From: Gemmatimonadales bacterium UBA4718
GTDB taxonomy: Bacteria > Gemmatimonadota > Gemmatimonadetes > Gemmatimonadales > Gemmatimonadaceae
Reading direction: 5' to 3'
DNA: 21,764 nucleotides
Assembly: GCA_002404375.1 (NCBI GenBank)
Contig: DHJO01000075.1
Coordinates: forward strand, 15,937-37,700
Below, piece after piece: positions 1 to 7,997 of this stretch. The notes below the pieces were generated by a model. It ran no database searches and was not told the DNA's origin. It worked only from the letters and a program-made list of their open reading frames with translations. Within the stretch, counting starts at the first letter, position 1. Every line of letters starts with the position of its first letter. A program made the position numbers and the translations under genes.

Positions 1-14
1 CGCCGTATAGAAGG

Positions 15-55
15 GCGGGGCCGATCTGGACAACTCCAGGCCGGCCCCGCTTTTT
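15..55 (+). terminator. Rho-independent terminator of an upstream gene
   Basis: A 9-bp GC-rich stem (15-23 pairing with 42-50) is extended by an inner 5-bp stem (26-30 with 35-39) around a CAAC loop. It is followed directly by TTTTT at 51-55. It ends transcription of a plus-strand gene outside the window, just before infA. Confidence 0.85.
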
Positions 56-89
56 ATTTCGTTCCGCTTCAGAACACATTCGGAGGATT

Positions 90-311
90 ATGGCAAAAGA
101 GGAAGCAATCGAGCTGGAAGGAACCGTCACTGAGGTGCTGCCCGATGCGACGTTCCGTGTGCAGGTGAACAACGGCCACGACGTACACGCCACGATCGCG
201 GGAAAGATGCGGAGATTCCGCATTCGAGTTCTCGCCGGCGATCGCGTAACTCTCGAAGTCTCGCCCTACGACCTGACGAGAGGACGCATCACCTTCCGGC
301 ACAAGAGCTGA
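90..311 (+). CDS. infA: Translation initiation factor IF-1
   Basis: This is a 73-residue protein covering the full IF-1 family length. IF-1 is a small S1/OB-fold protein that binds the 30S A site and helps IF-2 and IF-3 select the initiator tRNA. The sequence shows the typical start [13 protein letters not shown], the central HATIAGKMR block, and the closing [12 protein letters not shown]. The ATG at 90 follows GGAGGA at 82-87; the spacing is short but the start is unambiguous from the conserved N terminus. In many bacteria infA lies near ribosomal-protein genes, but here it is followed only 20 bp later by the convergent M20 peptidase gene. Identification is by direct family recognition. Confidence 0.96.
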   Translation: MAKEEAIELEGTVTEVLPDATFRVQVNNGHDVHATIAGKMRRFRIRVLAGDRVTLEVSPYDLTRGRITFRHKS

Positions 312-331
312 TTCGTTAGCTCGTAGTCCGA

Positions 332-1738
332 CTACTGTGCGTAGCGCAGTATGTCGTAAAGGAAGTGGACTCCGTAACCGACGTTGTCCACCGAGAGACG
401 CTCGTCGTTGCCGTGCATTCCGCGCTGGATCTCCGGTCTGGGGATCAGAAACGGGCTGAAACCGTAAGTGGTTATTCCGAGCCTGCGATAAGTCGGCCGA
501 TCGGTGGCCGCCGTCTCCATCGGGGTCGTGACGAACGCGCTCGGCTCCCGGTCATGCGCGGCGCGCTCGATTGCGTGAAAGAGATCGGTGTTGATCGGAC
601 TCTCGAGCGGCGTCTTCGGCTGTAGCAGAGTGGTGAAGTGCACCGCCGTGTCGCCGACGACAACCTTCAACGTCTCCAGAAAAGCGGCTGGATCCTGATC
701 CGGTAACAGTCTGACGTCGATGTCGGCCGTCGCGACTCCCGGAATTACGTTCGTCTTGTTGGAGCCCGCTAGCCCGGTGAGCGAGATCGTGTTCCGCAGA
801 AAGGCATTCCACCACACATCGCTCAGAATCCATTCTCTCGACTGTGGATCATTGAGCGCCGCCGTCACGTTCGCCAGCCGGCCCCGCTGCGGCTCGGGGT
901 AAAGGCGCGCGATGTCGCGAAAGAACTTGTCCACTCCCGGTGTCACGTGCAGCGGCGTCTCGTACTGCGAGATCTTGTAGAGCGCCGCTACAAGACGCGG
1001 AACCGGATTCTCCTTCGTAGGGCGGGACCCGTGTGAAGGAACTCCATTCACCGTCAGTCGCTGCCAAAACGTGCGCTTCTCTGCGACTCCAACGGCAAAG
1101 TAGACGACTTTGCCGTTCTCCACGCGGTTGTCGGCACCTTCCGTCAGCAGATACTCGACGTCCTTCAAAAGGTCGGGATGGCGGCTCACGAAGACGAGTC
1201 CACCGGTGGACGTGAGCTCCTCGTCGGAATTGCCGATGTAGACGATGTCACGCGTTCGCGGAACACCGGACCGCTTGATGGCGATCATGGCCATAAGCTG
1301 CGCGATGCCCGTGCCTTTCATATCGATCGCTCCGCGGCCCCAGATGTATCCATCCTTCATAGCGCCCGAGAACGGATCGATCGACCAGGAGGAAGGCGTT
1401 GCCGGCACGACGTCCATGTGGTGAACCAGCGCGATCGCGCGTTTGGCGCCGTTGCCGCGGAGGCGCGCATAGAGATTGGCGCGGTTTGGCCCCAGTTCGG
1501 CAGTGTCGAGAATCTGGGCCTCGATTCCCTCGCGATCGAGAATCCCCTTGAGGAAGCGCGCGGCGAGAAACTCGTTCCCCGGAGGGTTCGTTGTGTTTAT
1601 TCGGAGATAATCCGCGAGGATTGTCTGCGATTCGCGGGCAAGGGTGTCCCAGGCGACCGGCTTGGTTTGTGCCGAGAGCGGCGTGAAGCTGCACAACAAG
1701 CAAGCGGTGACGAGAAGCGCTCGCGGAATTCGGATCAT
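332..1738 (-). CDS. Secreted M20 family metallopeptidase
   Basis: This 468-residue protein has an N-terminal signal peptide (residues 1-24, hydrophobic core LLVTACLLCSF, likely cleaved after LSAQ), so it should act in the periplasm or outside the cell. It belongs to the M20/M28 di-zinc peptidases, which release amino acids from short peptides or N-acyl amino acids. Visible active-site pieces are HHMDVVP (zinc ligand H107, D109), GRGAIDMKG (bridging D139), SDEE (general base E173, zinc ligand E174) and a C-terminal GMHGNDE block carrying the late His. The region between forms the usual dimerisation lid. It resembles the Gly-X carboxypeptidase/CPS1-like branch; the exact substrate cannot be read from sequence. 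It is convergent with infA and divergent from the lipoprotein gene. ATG at 1738 is chosen because it gives a complete signal peptide. Confidence 0.9.
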   Translation of the reverse strand: MIRIPRALLVTACLLCSFTPLSAQTKPVAWDTLARESQTILADYLRINTTNPPGNEFLAARFLKGILDREGIEAQILDTAELGPNRANLYARLRGNGAKRAIALVHHMDVVPATPSSWSIDPFSGAMKDGYIWGRGAIDMKGTGIAQLMAMIAIKRSGVPRTRDIVYIGNSDEELTSTGGLVFVSRHPDLLKDVEYLLTEGADNRVENGKVVYFAVGVAEKRTFWQRLTVNGVPSHGSRPTKENPVPRLVAALYKISQYETPLHVTPGVDKFFRDIARLYPEPQRGRLANVTAALNDPQSREWILSDVWWNAFLRNTISLTGLAGSNKTNVIPGVATADIDVRLLPDQDPAAFLETLKVVVGDTAVHFTTLLQPKTPLESPINTDLFHAIERAAHDREPSAFVTTPMETAATDRPTYRRLGITTYGFSPFLIPRPEIQRGMHGNDERLSVDNVGYGVHFLYDILRYAQ

Positions 1739-1834
1739 TGTCTGGATGCCTGGGTTGATGGCGGGAAGGGACGCAAGTAATTCTATTCCTTTGGCCCGCG
1801 ATTCGCTGGGCTTGTAACGGTGGGAGGACGACCG

Positions 1835-2569
1835 GTGAAGTATCTGACTCGATCACGCGCCGCGGCGCTCATTGTCCTCGCTATGGCGACTGTGGGATGC
1901 AAGCGGAGCGGCTACCACGCGTCGGATCCGCTCGCATCGTCGCTGATCTTCGACAATGGATCGCCCGAAGCGCGCGAAGCCCTGGCGACCGCGGTCGATT
2001 TCCGCCTGACTGAGGACAACTTTGCGCGATGGGAAGAAGCGCAAGGTAATCTCGAAGACTTGCCTCGCTCAGCGATCCAGTCAAGCGCGTCATCCGGCGG
2101 AAGCGCGATCGATCGCGCCGTGACCCGGCTCGAGTCCAGTCCTCGCGGGCGGCGCGCAATCGAGCGCGCCGGCCTCTCAGCGCGGGATTTCGTTCTAGAG
2201 ACTATCGCTCTCGCGCAGGCGTCGGAAGCAGTGGAGACCGGAAAATCGACGAGCGCGACACCGATCCCCCCAGACAATTTTCAGTTTGTCCAGCGATACC
2301 GAGGACGCGTGCTGCTTGCGCGAAGAGAAGATCGCCTTGCGCAGGACCAGGCTGAGGCGTTTGACATGCGTGTCGACACCTCAGAGGACAGCAGTCCGGA
2401 AATGAACGGGCAGATGGACGCAGGCGACGCCGAGATGCGCAGCGGCCACGACACAGCCGACATGCAGGACACGACCCACGATTCGGCCCGCGATACGGTT
2501 CCGATGCCGATGGTGCTATGGTTGCCCGCTCGGCAACCTCCTGGTGGGTGGAGGCGCAGGCAACTCTGA
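1835..2569 (+). CDS. Hypothetical lipoprotein with Met/Asp/His-rich tail
   Basis: I do not recognise this family. I choose GTG 1835 rather than the longer reading from GTG 1820, because GGAGG at 1823-1827 lies 7 bases before it and the product then begins MKYLTRSR, a clean type II signal. The lipobox ATVGC places the mature cysteine at about residue 21. The middle (about residues 30-140) is charged and helix-prone, with a motif RRAIERAGLSARDFV. The tail (about 185-230) is rich in Met, Asp, His and Thr (for example MNGQMDAGDAEMRSGHD), which may bind metal or be disordered. The last 18 codons overlap the 3' end of the convergent M48 gene and read PPGGWRRRQL, which looks like antisense of that gene. 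The true C terminus may therefore have been lost or read through by a frameshift. Confidence 0.7.
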   Translation: MKYLTRSRAAALIVLAMATVGCKRSGYHASDPLASSLIFDNGSPEAREALATAVDFRLTEDNFARWEEAQGNLEDLPRSAIQSSASSGGSAIDRAVTRLESSPRGRRAIERAGLSARDFVLETIALAQASEAVETGKSTSATPIPPDNFQFVQRYRGRVLLARREDRLAQDQAEAFDMRVDTSEDSSPEMNGQMDAGDAEMRSGHDTADMQDTTHDSARDTVPMPMVLWLPARQPPGGWRRRQL

Positions 2570-3334
2570 AACGCGAGTTTTGAACGCCTGAAATTGCGGA
2601 TTGTCCACGATCAGCGGGCGCGAGCCATCCAGTTTCATCTGCGAGATCAGCTCCTTCGCTCTAACGATGCGCGTTTCCTCGAGCGGGTGCGACGCAAACC
2701 AGCCCTCGACCACCGTCGGCTGATATTGGCGCTCCTTGAGCAACACCTGAAACAGATCCGGGATTCCCTGCGGGTCGTAGCCGGCTCGAGTCACATTCAC
2801 CACGCCTTCTGAATCTGCCTGTAGCTCGTCGAGTCGGCTGTGCTTCGCGAAGAGAGCGGTGCCTCCCACCTGAACCGCCGCTTGGGCGAGCCCGTTTTGG
2901 CAGATGCTGGTAAGTGTGCAGACAACGGCGAGTCCGGCATTGGCCTTCTCCGTGTTCTGCATTTGCTTGACCGTATGGCGCTGAATCACGTGGCCGATCT
3001 CGTGCCCAAGAGTTCCCGTCAGCTCGTCCAGTTGTTTCGTGCTCTCGATCAGCCCGCGATTGACGTAGACGTATCCGCCTGGCAATGCGAAGGCGTTCAC
3101 CTGCCTGGTGTTCACGACGTAGAAATGCCAGTCCAGGTCCGCGCGGCTGGTGGTCTTTGCGATCGAGCCGCCGAGATTCTGGATGTACCCACTGATGGCC
3201 GGATCGGTTACGATCGGCAGCTGCGCGTTTATTTCCTCGGCGTTCTGCCTGCCGAGCGCGACTTCCTGGTCCTGCGAGACCGAGCACGACGCCAGGAGGG
3301 GAACGAAAGCGAGCAGGATGAGGGAACGAATCAT
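2516..3334 (-). CDS. M48 family metalloprotease, lipoprotein
   Basis: This is a 272-residue zinc protease of the BepA/LoiP/Oma1-like M48 family, which degrades or assists folding of envelope proteins. The N terminus is a lipoprotein signal with lipobox LLASC (lipidated C17), so it is probably membrane-anchored on the periplasmic side. The catalytic motif HEIGH at residues 111-115 supplies two zinc ligands and the general base E112. The third ligand is E170 in DELQAD. Conserved family sequences NAFALPGGYVYVNRGL and FASHPLEETR (about residue 210) are also present. No TPR domain follows the protease, unlike full-length BepA, so it is closer to LoiP in layout. No clear ribosome binding site precedes the ATG. 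It is divergent from the serine hydrolase gene, and its 3' end overlaps the lipoprotein gene by 54 bp. Confidence 0.92.
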   Translation of the reverse strand: MIRSLILLAFVPLLASCSVSQDQEVALGRQNAEEINAQLPIVTDPAISGYIQNLGGSIAKTTSRADLDWHFYVVNTRQVNAFALPGGYVYVNRGLIESTKQLDELTGTLGHEIGHVIQRHTVKQMQNTEKANAGLAVVCTLTSICQNGLAQAAVQVGGTALFAKHSRLDELQADSEGVVNVTRAGYDPQGIPDLFQVLLKERQYQPTVVEGWFASHPLEETRIVRAKELISQMKLDGSRPLIVDNPQFQAFKTRVSELPAPPPTRRLPSGQP

Positions 3335-3422
3335 TTAGTACAGGGAAATAAGAGTAAATTCAGGGGGGCAAGACATGTTCCATTCGGCTCCTCTTCACCG
3401 CGCCTAAGGTCAAGCTTAGCAC

Positions 3423-4139
3423 GTGCTCAGCTCACCGGTCTCCGACCGCCAGATTCGCAGCTTCGAAGAGCGGCATCTTCGCGTCCCAAGGTCCGCGCGC
3501 TACTCGGTGATGGGCTCGTTCGACGCATCCCTCACCGAGGTGTGGATCGTCTGCCATGGGCACGGTCAGCTGGCTTCGCGCTTTCTGGCGCGCTTCATTC
3601 CGATCGAGCGTGAGGATCGACTTTTCGTTGCGCCTGAAGCTCTCTCTCGCTACTACCTGACGCCGCCACAGGGAGGGCCGCACGCACCAAACACTCCTGT
3701 AGGCGCGACATGGATGACGTCGGAAGATCGGGAGCGCGAGATCGAAGACTACGTCCGCTATCTCGACCTGCTCTATGACGAGATCTTTTCGGTCGTGGCC
3801 CGCAAAGCCGTTCGCCTGTGGGTACTGGGTTTTTCCCAGGGGACGGCCACTGTCGCTCGCTGGGTTGCGCGCGGGAAGGTGGACCCCGATCGCGTAGTTC
3901 TGTGGGCTGGGTTGTTGCCGCCCGAGCTCACAGCCCATGATGCTTCCGCGCTGGCGCGACGCTCGCCGCTCACGGTCGTTCTCGGGCGACATGACGACTT
4001 CGCCAAACCTGAGCTGATTGCGGCGGAGGAGTCGCGACTGAAAGAGCTCGCTGTCCCGTTCGAGGCAATTCGGTTTGACGGCGGTCATGAGATCGTTCCC
4101 GATACCCTGCGCAGTCTGGCCGAGAGTCACGGAAATTGA
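3423..4139 (+). CDS. Alpha/beta hydrolase, phospholipase/carboxylesterase-like
   Basis: This 238-residue predicted cytoplasmic serine hydrolase is of the phospholipase/carboxylesterase (YpfH/acyl-protein thioesterase-like) fold. The nucleophile elbow is GFSQG (S138). The acid is D191 or D192 in LGRHDD, and the catalytic His is H222 in GGHEI. An oxyanion-loop candidate is CHGHGQ at about 44-49. No signal peptide is visible. The start is uncertain: GTG 3423 gives the longest product but has only a weak AAGG upstream, and an internal ATG at 3510 would remove the first beta strand. The stop overlaps the start of the O-antigen-ligase-like gene (TTGA), so the two are probably co-transcribed. The substrate is unknown; a link to lipid or glycan esters is only suggested by the neighbour. 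Confidence 0.83.
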   Translation: MLSSPVSDRQIRSFEERHLRVPRSARYSVMGSFDASLTEVWIVCHGHGQLASRFLARFIPIEREDRLFVAPEALSRYYLTPPQGGPHAPNTPVGATWMTSEDREREIEDYVRYLDLLYDEIFSVVARKAVRLWVLGFSQGTATVARWVARGKVDPDRVVLWAGLLPPELTAHDASALARRSPLTVVLGRHDDFAKPELIAAEESRLKELAVPFEAIRFDGGHEIVPDTLRSLAESHGN

Positions 4140-6565
4140 GCGTGCGAATCCTCACGAGACTGTCGACAGCGGCCAATTGGCGCGTCGCGATTCTGCTCCT
4201 CCTGATGGCGTCACTCCTCGTGCCGGTAGTCACGTCCGGGGGCTTCTTTTTCCCCTACGTAGTACCGAGGAACATTTTCTTTCGCGTCGCCGTGGAGCTT
4301 GGAGCTCTCGCTCTCGTGTGGGCTCTTTGTTTTGGCGGTGAAGAGCTGGATCTGCGGTACGAGCCGATTTTCTGGGCGCTCGTCGCTTTTGTCAGCGGGG
4401 CACTCTTGTCGGCCTTTTTCTCTCCCGCCCGCGATCACAGCCTGTTTGGGGATTTCGAGCGTATGGGGGGCGTGTGGGCGTGGCTGCACCTCGCGCTCTT
4501 CTTTCTGCTCTTGCGCACGCTTCGCGATCAGGAATGGAGCTGGGTTCTCAACGCTGCCCTGATCGTGAGCATCGTCGTCAGCGTCAGCGCGATTCTCGAA
4601 CATTCGACCATAGCATCGGCGGCACGCTTGTCGGATTCGATGGTAGGCGGCAGCTCGTCCACGGTCGGCAACGCGGGACTGCTGGCGGCGTATCTGCTTT
4701 TCGCGATGGCATTGGCCGGATATCTCGCGTCGACGAGTGTCCGGTTCCGCCTGCTCTACCTGGCTGCGGCCGGCGTCAACCTGCTCGGATTGGTGTACGC
4801 AGAGAACAGGAGCACGGTGCTAGGCCTCGTGTTGGGCGCACTTACAGGCTCCGTGATTCTCGCAGCTCTCCATAGGGCGCCACGCAGGCGCTGGATCGCT
4901 CCCGCCGTAGGGCTCGGCGTGGCTCTTCTGCTCGCCGGCACCGCCGCGGGAATCAGAGCGTTTCCATCCGGTGCATTGACGCGCGGCGCGCCAACGGTGC
5001 TCCAGCGTCTCGCGCTTACCGATCCCGCGGGTCCGGACGAGTCGCGAACGATGCAGTGGCGCGCGGCGATCGATGGATTCAAGGACCGGCCACTGCTTGG
5101 ATATGGCCTCGAGAATCACAATCTGGTGTGGTCCTCGCACTTCGACCCAGGCATCTACAACCTGACAACCGACGTCTTCGACAGGACGCACAATCAATAT
5201 CTGGAGCTGTTGGCGACCACAGGACTGATCGGTACACTGGCATTTCTCGGGATCTGGCTCGCGATCGGCGTGACGCTGATCCGGGCGTATCGCGACGAAA
5301 GAATTTCCGCCGCCTCGCTCGCGATTCTCAGCGGGCTGCAGGTCGCATACGCCACTTATCTCTTCTTCTGGTTCGTCGATCTGAACTCGACGATGCTCTG
5401 GATTCTCTTTGCCGCGTTGATTGCGTCGCGCGAGAATCCAAATGGCGTGGTGCGGCCGGCGATCGACGGGAGTCGGGTGCCGCGCACCGTTCCAGCGGCG
5501 GTCACAGCTTTGGCCACGCTGCTCATTGTTGCCGCACTCTACTCGGAAGCCTATTCGCCACTTCGCGCCAGTCGTGCACTCGACAGAATAGACGCCTCCC
5601 GGGCCTCAGTCCAACAGAACCTGGCGGAATTCGAAATTCTCGCATCCACACCGGGCCACCAAACTGCTCACACGCCGCTGGTGTTGGCCGAATACCTCGC
5701 GTCACTGCGCTCGCGTTACCCTGAGATGCGACGCAACCCGGTCGAGCGGCGCATGCTCGAAGCGGCTTTCGCAAGAACGGGCTCGGCGTTCCGTCAGGAA
5801 ATCCACCGCGACACCTTGAACGACCGCCTCTACACTCAAGAAGCGGGCATGCTCCTCGACGCCGCGAGCTTGTATGGCTCCCGATCTTACGTCGACGAGG
5901 CCATCGCGAGCCTGAACAAAGCCATCGACTTGAGCCCGCACCGCATCCAGCAGAGAATGCTCCTCGCCACGGCCTACACCGAAGACGGCGACCATGATCG
6001 GGCGCGTGTAGTGCTCGAAGAGGCGGTGAAGAGCGACCCGGAGCTGGGGGAGCCTCGCTACGCGCTGGCGGAAAATTACCTGAAGGATGGTAAGAGTGAT
6101 TCGGCGCTCACCCTGCTGGAGAGCTCGCTCAGACACCGGTACGTCGGTGCGCCGGAGATCTATCTGGCCATTGGCAAGCATCTGGAGTTCTCGGGGCGAA
6201 GCGCCGCCGCCGCGAGACTGTACTCGAGCTATCTGGAGGCGAAGTACACCAAGGCCGTATGGGATCGACCCGGGACAATCGACAAAACAATTCCAGCAGC
6301 CGACATCGCCGTCGCCGCGCATTTGCCGCTGCTCTACGTGCGGGCGCAGGAGAGCGAGCTCGCGATCAAGACAGCAGCCGCTCTCTCCGCGTTCGATTCG
6401 TCGCGAACCGGACTCGTTGAGCGATTTGTCTCCGATGTGGGATCACGCCGGCGCTCCCGATGGGTGGCAAAGAATTCACTCCTTCCCTGCGCGTCGGTTC
6501 GCGTCTCCACATCGAATGACGCGGCTACTCTCGATGCCTGCGGAGTATTCCGGAAGAAGCTCTAG
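4136..6565 (+). CDS. O-antigen ligase-like membrane protein with C-terminal TPR domain
   Basis: This 809-residue protein has about 12 hydrophobic segments in its first 480 residues and a soluble C-terminal part. The membrane part is of the Wzy_C/WaaL/PglL superfamily, which moves polyprenyl-diphosphate-linked glycans to lipid A, other glycans or proteins. The diagnostic segment is DRTHNQYLELLATTGLIGT (about 349-367), whose His (H352) matches the catalytic His of the family. The basic loop ENRST at 223-227 and the large loop ending in GYGLENHN also fit. Residues about 545-720 contain TPR-like helices (for example AIASLNKAIDLSPHRIQQRMLLATAY), probably exported and used for acceptor docking. The start is TTG 4136, overlapping the previous stop, or in-frame GTG 4142; neither has a strong ribosome binding site. 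Whether it is a ligase, polymerase or protein oligosaccharyltransferase cannot be decided from sequence. Confidence 0.87.
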   Translation: MSVRILTRLSTAANWRVAILLLLMASLLVPVVTSGGFFFPYVVPRNIFFRVAVELGALALVWALCFGGEELDLRYEPIFWALVAFVSGALLSAFFSPARDHSLFGDFERMGGVWAWLHLALFFLLLRTLRDQEWSWVLNAALIVSIVVSVSAILEHSTIASAARLSDSMVGGSSSTVGNAGLLAAYLLFAMALAGYLASTSVRFRLLYLAAAGVNLLGLVYAENRSTVLGLVLGALTGSVILAALHRAPRRRWIAPAVGLGVALLLAGTAAGIRAFPSGALTRGAPTVLQRLALTDPAGPDESRTMQWRAAIDGFKDRPLLGYGLENHNLVWSSHFDPGIYNLTTDVFDRTHNQYLELLATTGLIGTLAFLGIWLAIGVTLIRAYRDERISAASLAILSGLQVAYATYLFFWFVDLNSTMLWILFAALIASRENPNGVVRPAIDGSRVPRTVPAAVTALATLLIVAALYSEAYSPLRASRALDRIDASRASVQQNLAEFEILASTPGHQTAHTPLVLAEYLASLRSRYPEMRRNPVERRMLEAAFARTGSAFRQEIHRDTLNDRLYTQEAGMLLDAASLYGSRSYVDEAIASLNKAIDLSPHRIQQRMLLATAYTEDGDHDRARVVLEEAVKSDPELGEPRYALAENYLKDGKSDSALTLLESSLRHRYVGAPEIYLAIGKHLEFSGRSAAAARLYSSYLEAKYTKAVWDRPGTIDKTIPAADIAVAAHLPLLYVRAQESELAIKTAAALSAFDSSRTGLVERFVSDVGSRRRSRWVAKNSLLPCASVRVSTSNDAATLDACGVFRKKL

Positions 6566-7944
6566 CCGGAGGCCGAGTTTGCGGTGGCGGCCGGGGCTGG
6601 GGTCGTCCTGGCGCCGGCGCGGTGGATTCTGAGAGCCGCGATGCGTCGGCCATCCATCGCGACGACTTCCATCTCGCCGCCTGGAATCGGGATCCTATCG
6701 CCCATCCTCGGCAGGCGGCCGAGTTTGGCAAACGCATACCCGCCCAGCGTCGTCCAGTCTCCCTCGGGTATCTGCACCCGGTAATCGGAGCGTACGTCAA
6801 TGAGTGACAGCGACCCGGCCAGCTCGAGGACGCCATCCGTCACGATCGACTCGCGGGAGGCAAAGTCGTATTCGTCGGCGATGTCACCGATGACCTCTTC
6901 TACAAGGTCTTCCATTGTCACGATCCCGGCCGTTCCGCCGTACTCATCGAGCACCACCGCCATGTGAGCCCGCGTTTTTCTCAGATCGTCGAGCACGCGC
7001 TCCGCCGGCCGGCTGTCCGGCACGTACATGGGCTCGCGCACGAAGTCCGCAAGATTGAATGGAGCGTCGCCAGAATGCAGCCACAGATCTTTCGCTAGGA
7101 AGACTCCGATAACGTCGTCCAGCGATTCGCGGTACACCGGGTAGCGCGAATAGCGCTCGCGCCTCAGAACTTCCCAGACTTCCTGCTCGGTCGATTCGAT
7201 ATCCAGCGCGACGACCTCTGTTCGCGGGCGCATTACATCTCTGGCCTTCTTCTCGTGGAAGTCCAGAACACCGGCCAGCATTGCGCGATCGGACTCGTCG
7301 AGTGTGCCGCGGGCATGGGCCTGCATCACCATGAACCGAATCTCTTCTGGGCTGTGGCCCTCCTCGTCGGTGGCTGGATCAACGCCAAAGATGCGGAGTA
7401 CGCCGTTTGCCGCGCCGTTGAACAACCAGATGAACGGCGACATGAATCGTGAGAACACGACGAGCGGACGCGTGATGGCCTTGGCAGTCTTCTCAGGGCT
7501 GGCAAGCGCCAAAGATTTCGGGGCGAGCTCTCCCAGAACGATGTGAAGAAAAGTGAGCAGGAAGAACGCGACTGGTACGGCCGCTACGTGACTCGTCGCA
7601 GGGGAGGGGTTTAAGCCCGCCGAACGCAGGAGGGTGTCGAACAGGTGGGCCAGGGCCGGCTCGCCTATCCAGCCAAGAGCGAGCGATGCCATGGTGATTC
7701 CAAGTTGCGTGGCGGCGATGTAGCGGTCTAGATGTTGGAGCGCGGCCTGGACAGCACGCGCCCCACGATCGCCCTTGCCGATCATCTCGTCGATTTTGCT
7801 GCGCCGTGCGGCTACCAGGGAAAACTCGGCAGCGACAAAAAAGGCGTTCAGGGCGACCAGTCCAAGCACGGCAACCATGCTGCTGGCGGCCGCGGTCATC
7901 GACGGAGGATCCGCGGCGTCCGCAGCAAGAAGTCCAAGGACCAT
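6562..7944 (-). CDS. CNNM/CBS/CorC_HlyC-domain membrane protein (hemolysin C / CorC-like)
   Basis: The protein has the classic three-part architecture of bacterial CNNM-type transporters. First is an N-terminal DUF21/CNNM membrane domain of four hydrophobic segments, including VALNAFFVAAEFSLVAARRS and FLHIVLGELAPKSLAL. Next is a pair of CBS domains (from DVMRPRTEVVALD to MAVVLDEYGGTAGIVTMEDLVEE). Last is a C-terminal CorC_HlyC domain (GSLSLIDVRSDYRVQIPEGD...TLGGYAF). The family includes Mg2+ efflux and homeostasis proteins; the old name hemolysin C is not evidence of toxicity. I prefer ATG 7944 (460 aa); the frame also runs back to GTG 7983 (473 aa), and neither start has a Shine-Dalgarno. 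It is convergent with the ligase-like gene and shares its stop palindrome. It is divergent from the histidine kinase gene with almost no intergenic space. Confidence 0.92.
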   Translation of the reverse strand: MVLGLLAADAADPPSMTAAASSMVAVLGLVALNAFFVAAEFSLVAARRSKIDEMIGKGDRGARAVQAALQHLDRYIAATQLGITMASLALGWIGEPALAHLFDTLLRSAGLNPSPATSHVAAVPVAFFLLTFLHIVLGELAPKSLALASPEKTAKAITRPLVVFSRFMSPFIWLFNGAANGVLRIFGVDPATDEEGHSPEEIRFMVMQAHARGTLDESDRAMLAGVLDFHEKKARDVMRPRTEVVALDIESTEQEVWEVLRRERYSRYPVYRESLDDVIGVFLAKDLWLHSGDAPFNLADFVREPMYVPDSRPAERVLDDLRKTRAHMAVVLDEYGGTAGIVTMEDLVEEVIGDIADEYDFASRESIVTDGVLELAGSLSLIDVRSDYRVQIPEGDWTTLGGYAFAKLGRLPRMGDRIPIPGGEMEVVAMDGRRIAALRIHRAGARTTPAPAATANSASG

Positions 7945-7997
7945 ATGAGTGTAATCTATATAGTAGTAGGGACTTAGGCTCACGCCGGAGCGTATAA

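Noticed and set aside
2840..3613. Long plus-strand open frame (257 codons) opposite the M48 gene
   Set aside because: It is an antisense shadow of a high-GC gene whose minus-strand frame has a clear HEIGH protease. Several other long antisense frames in the window are rejected for the same reason.
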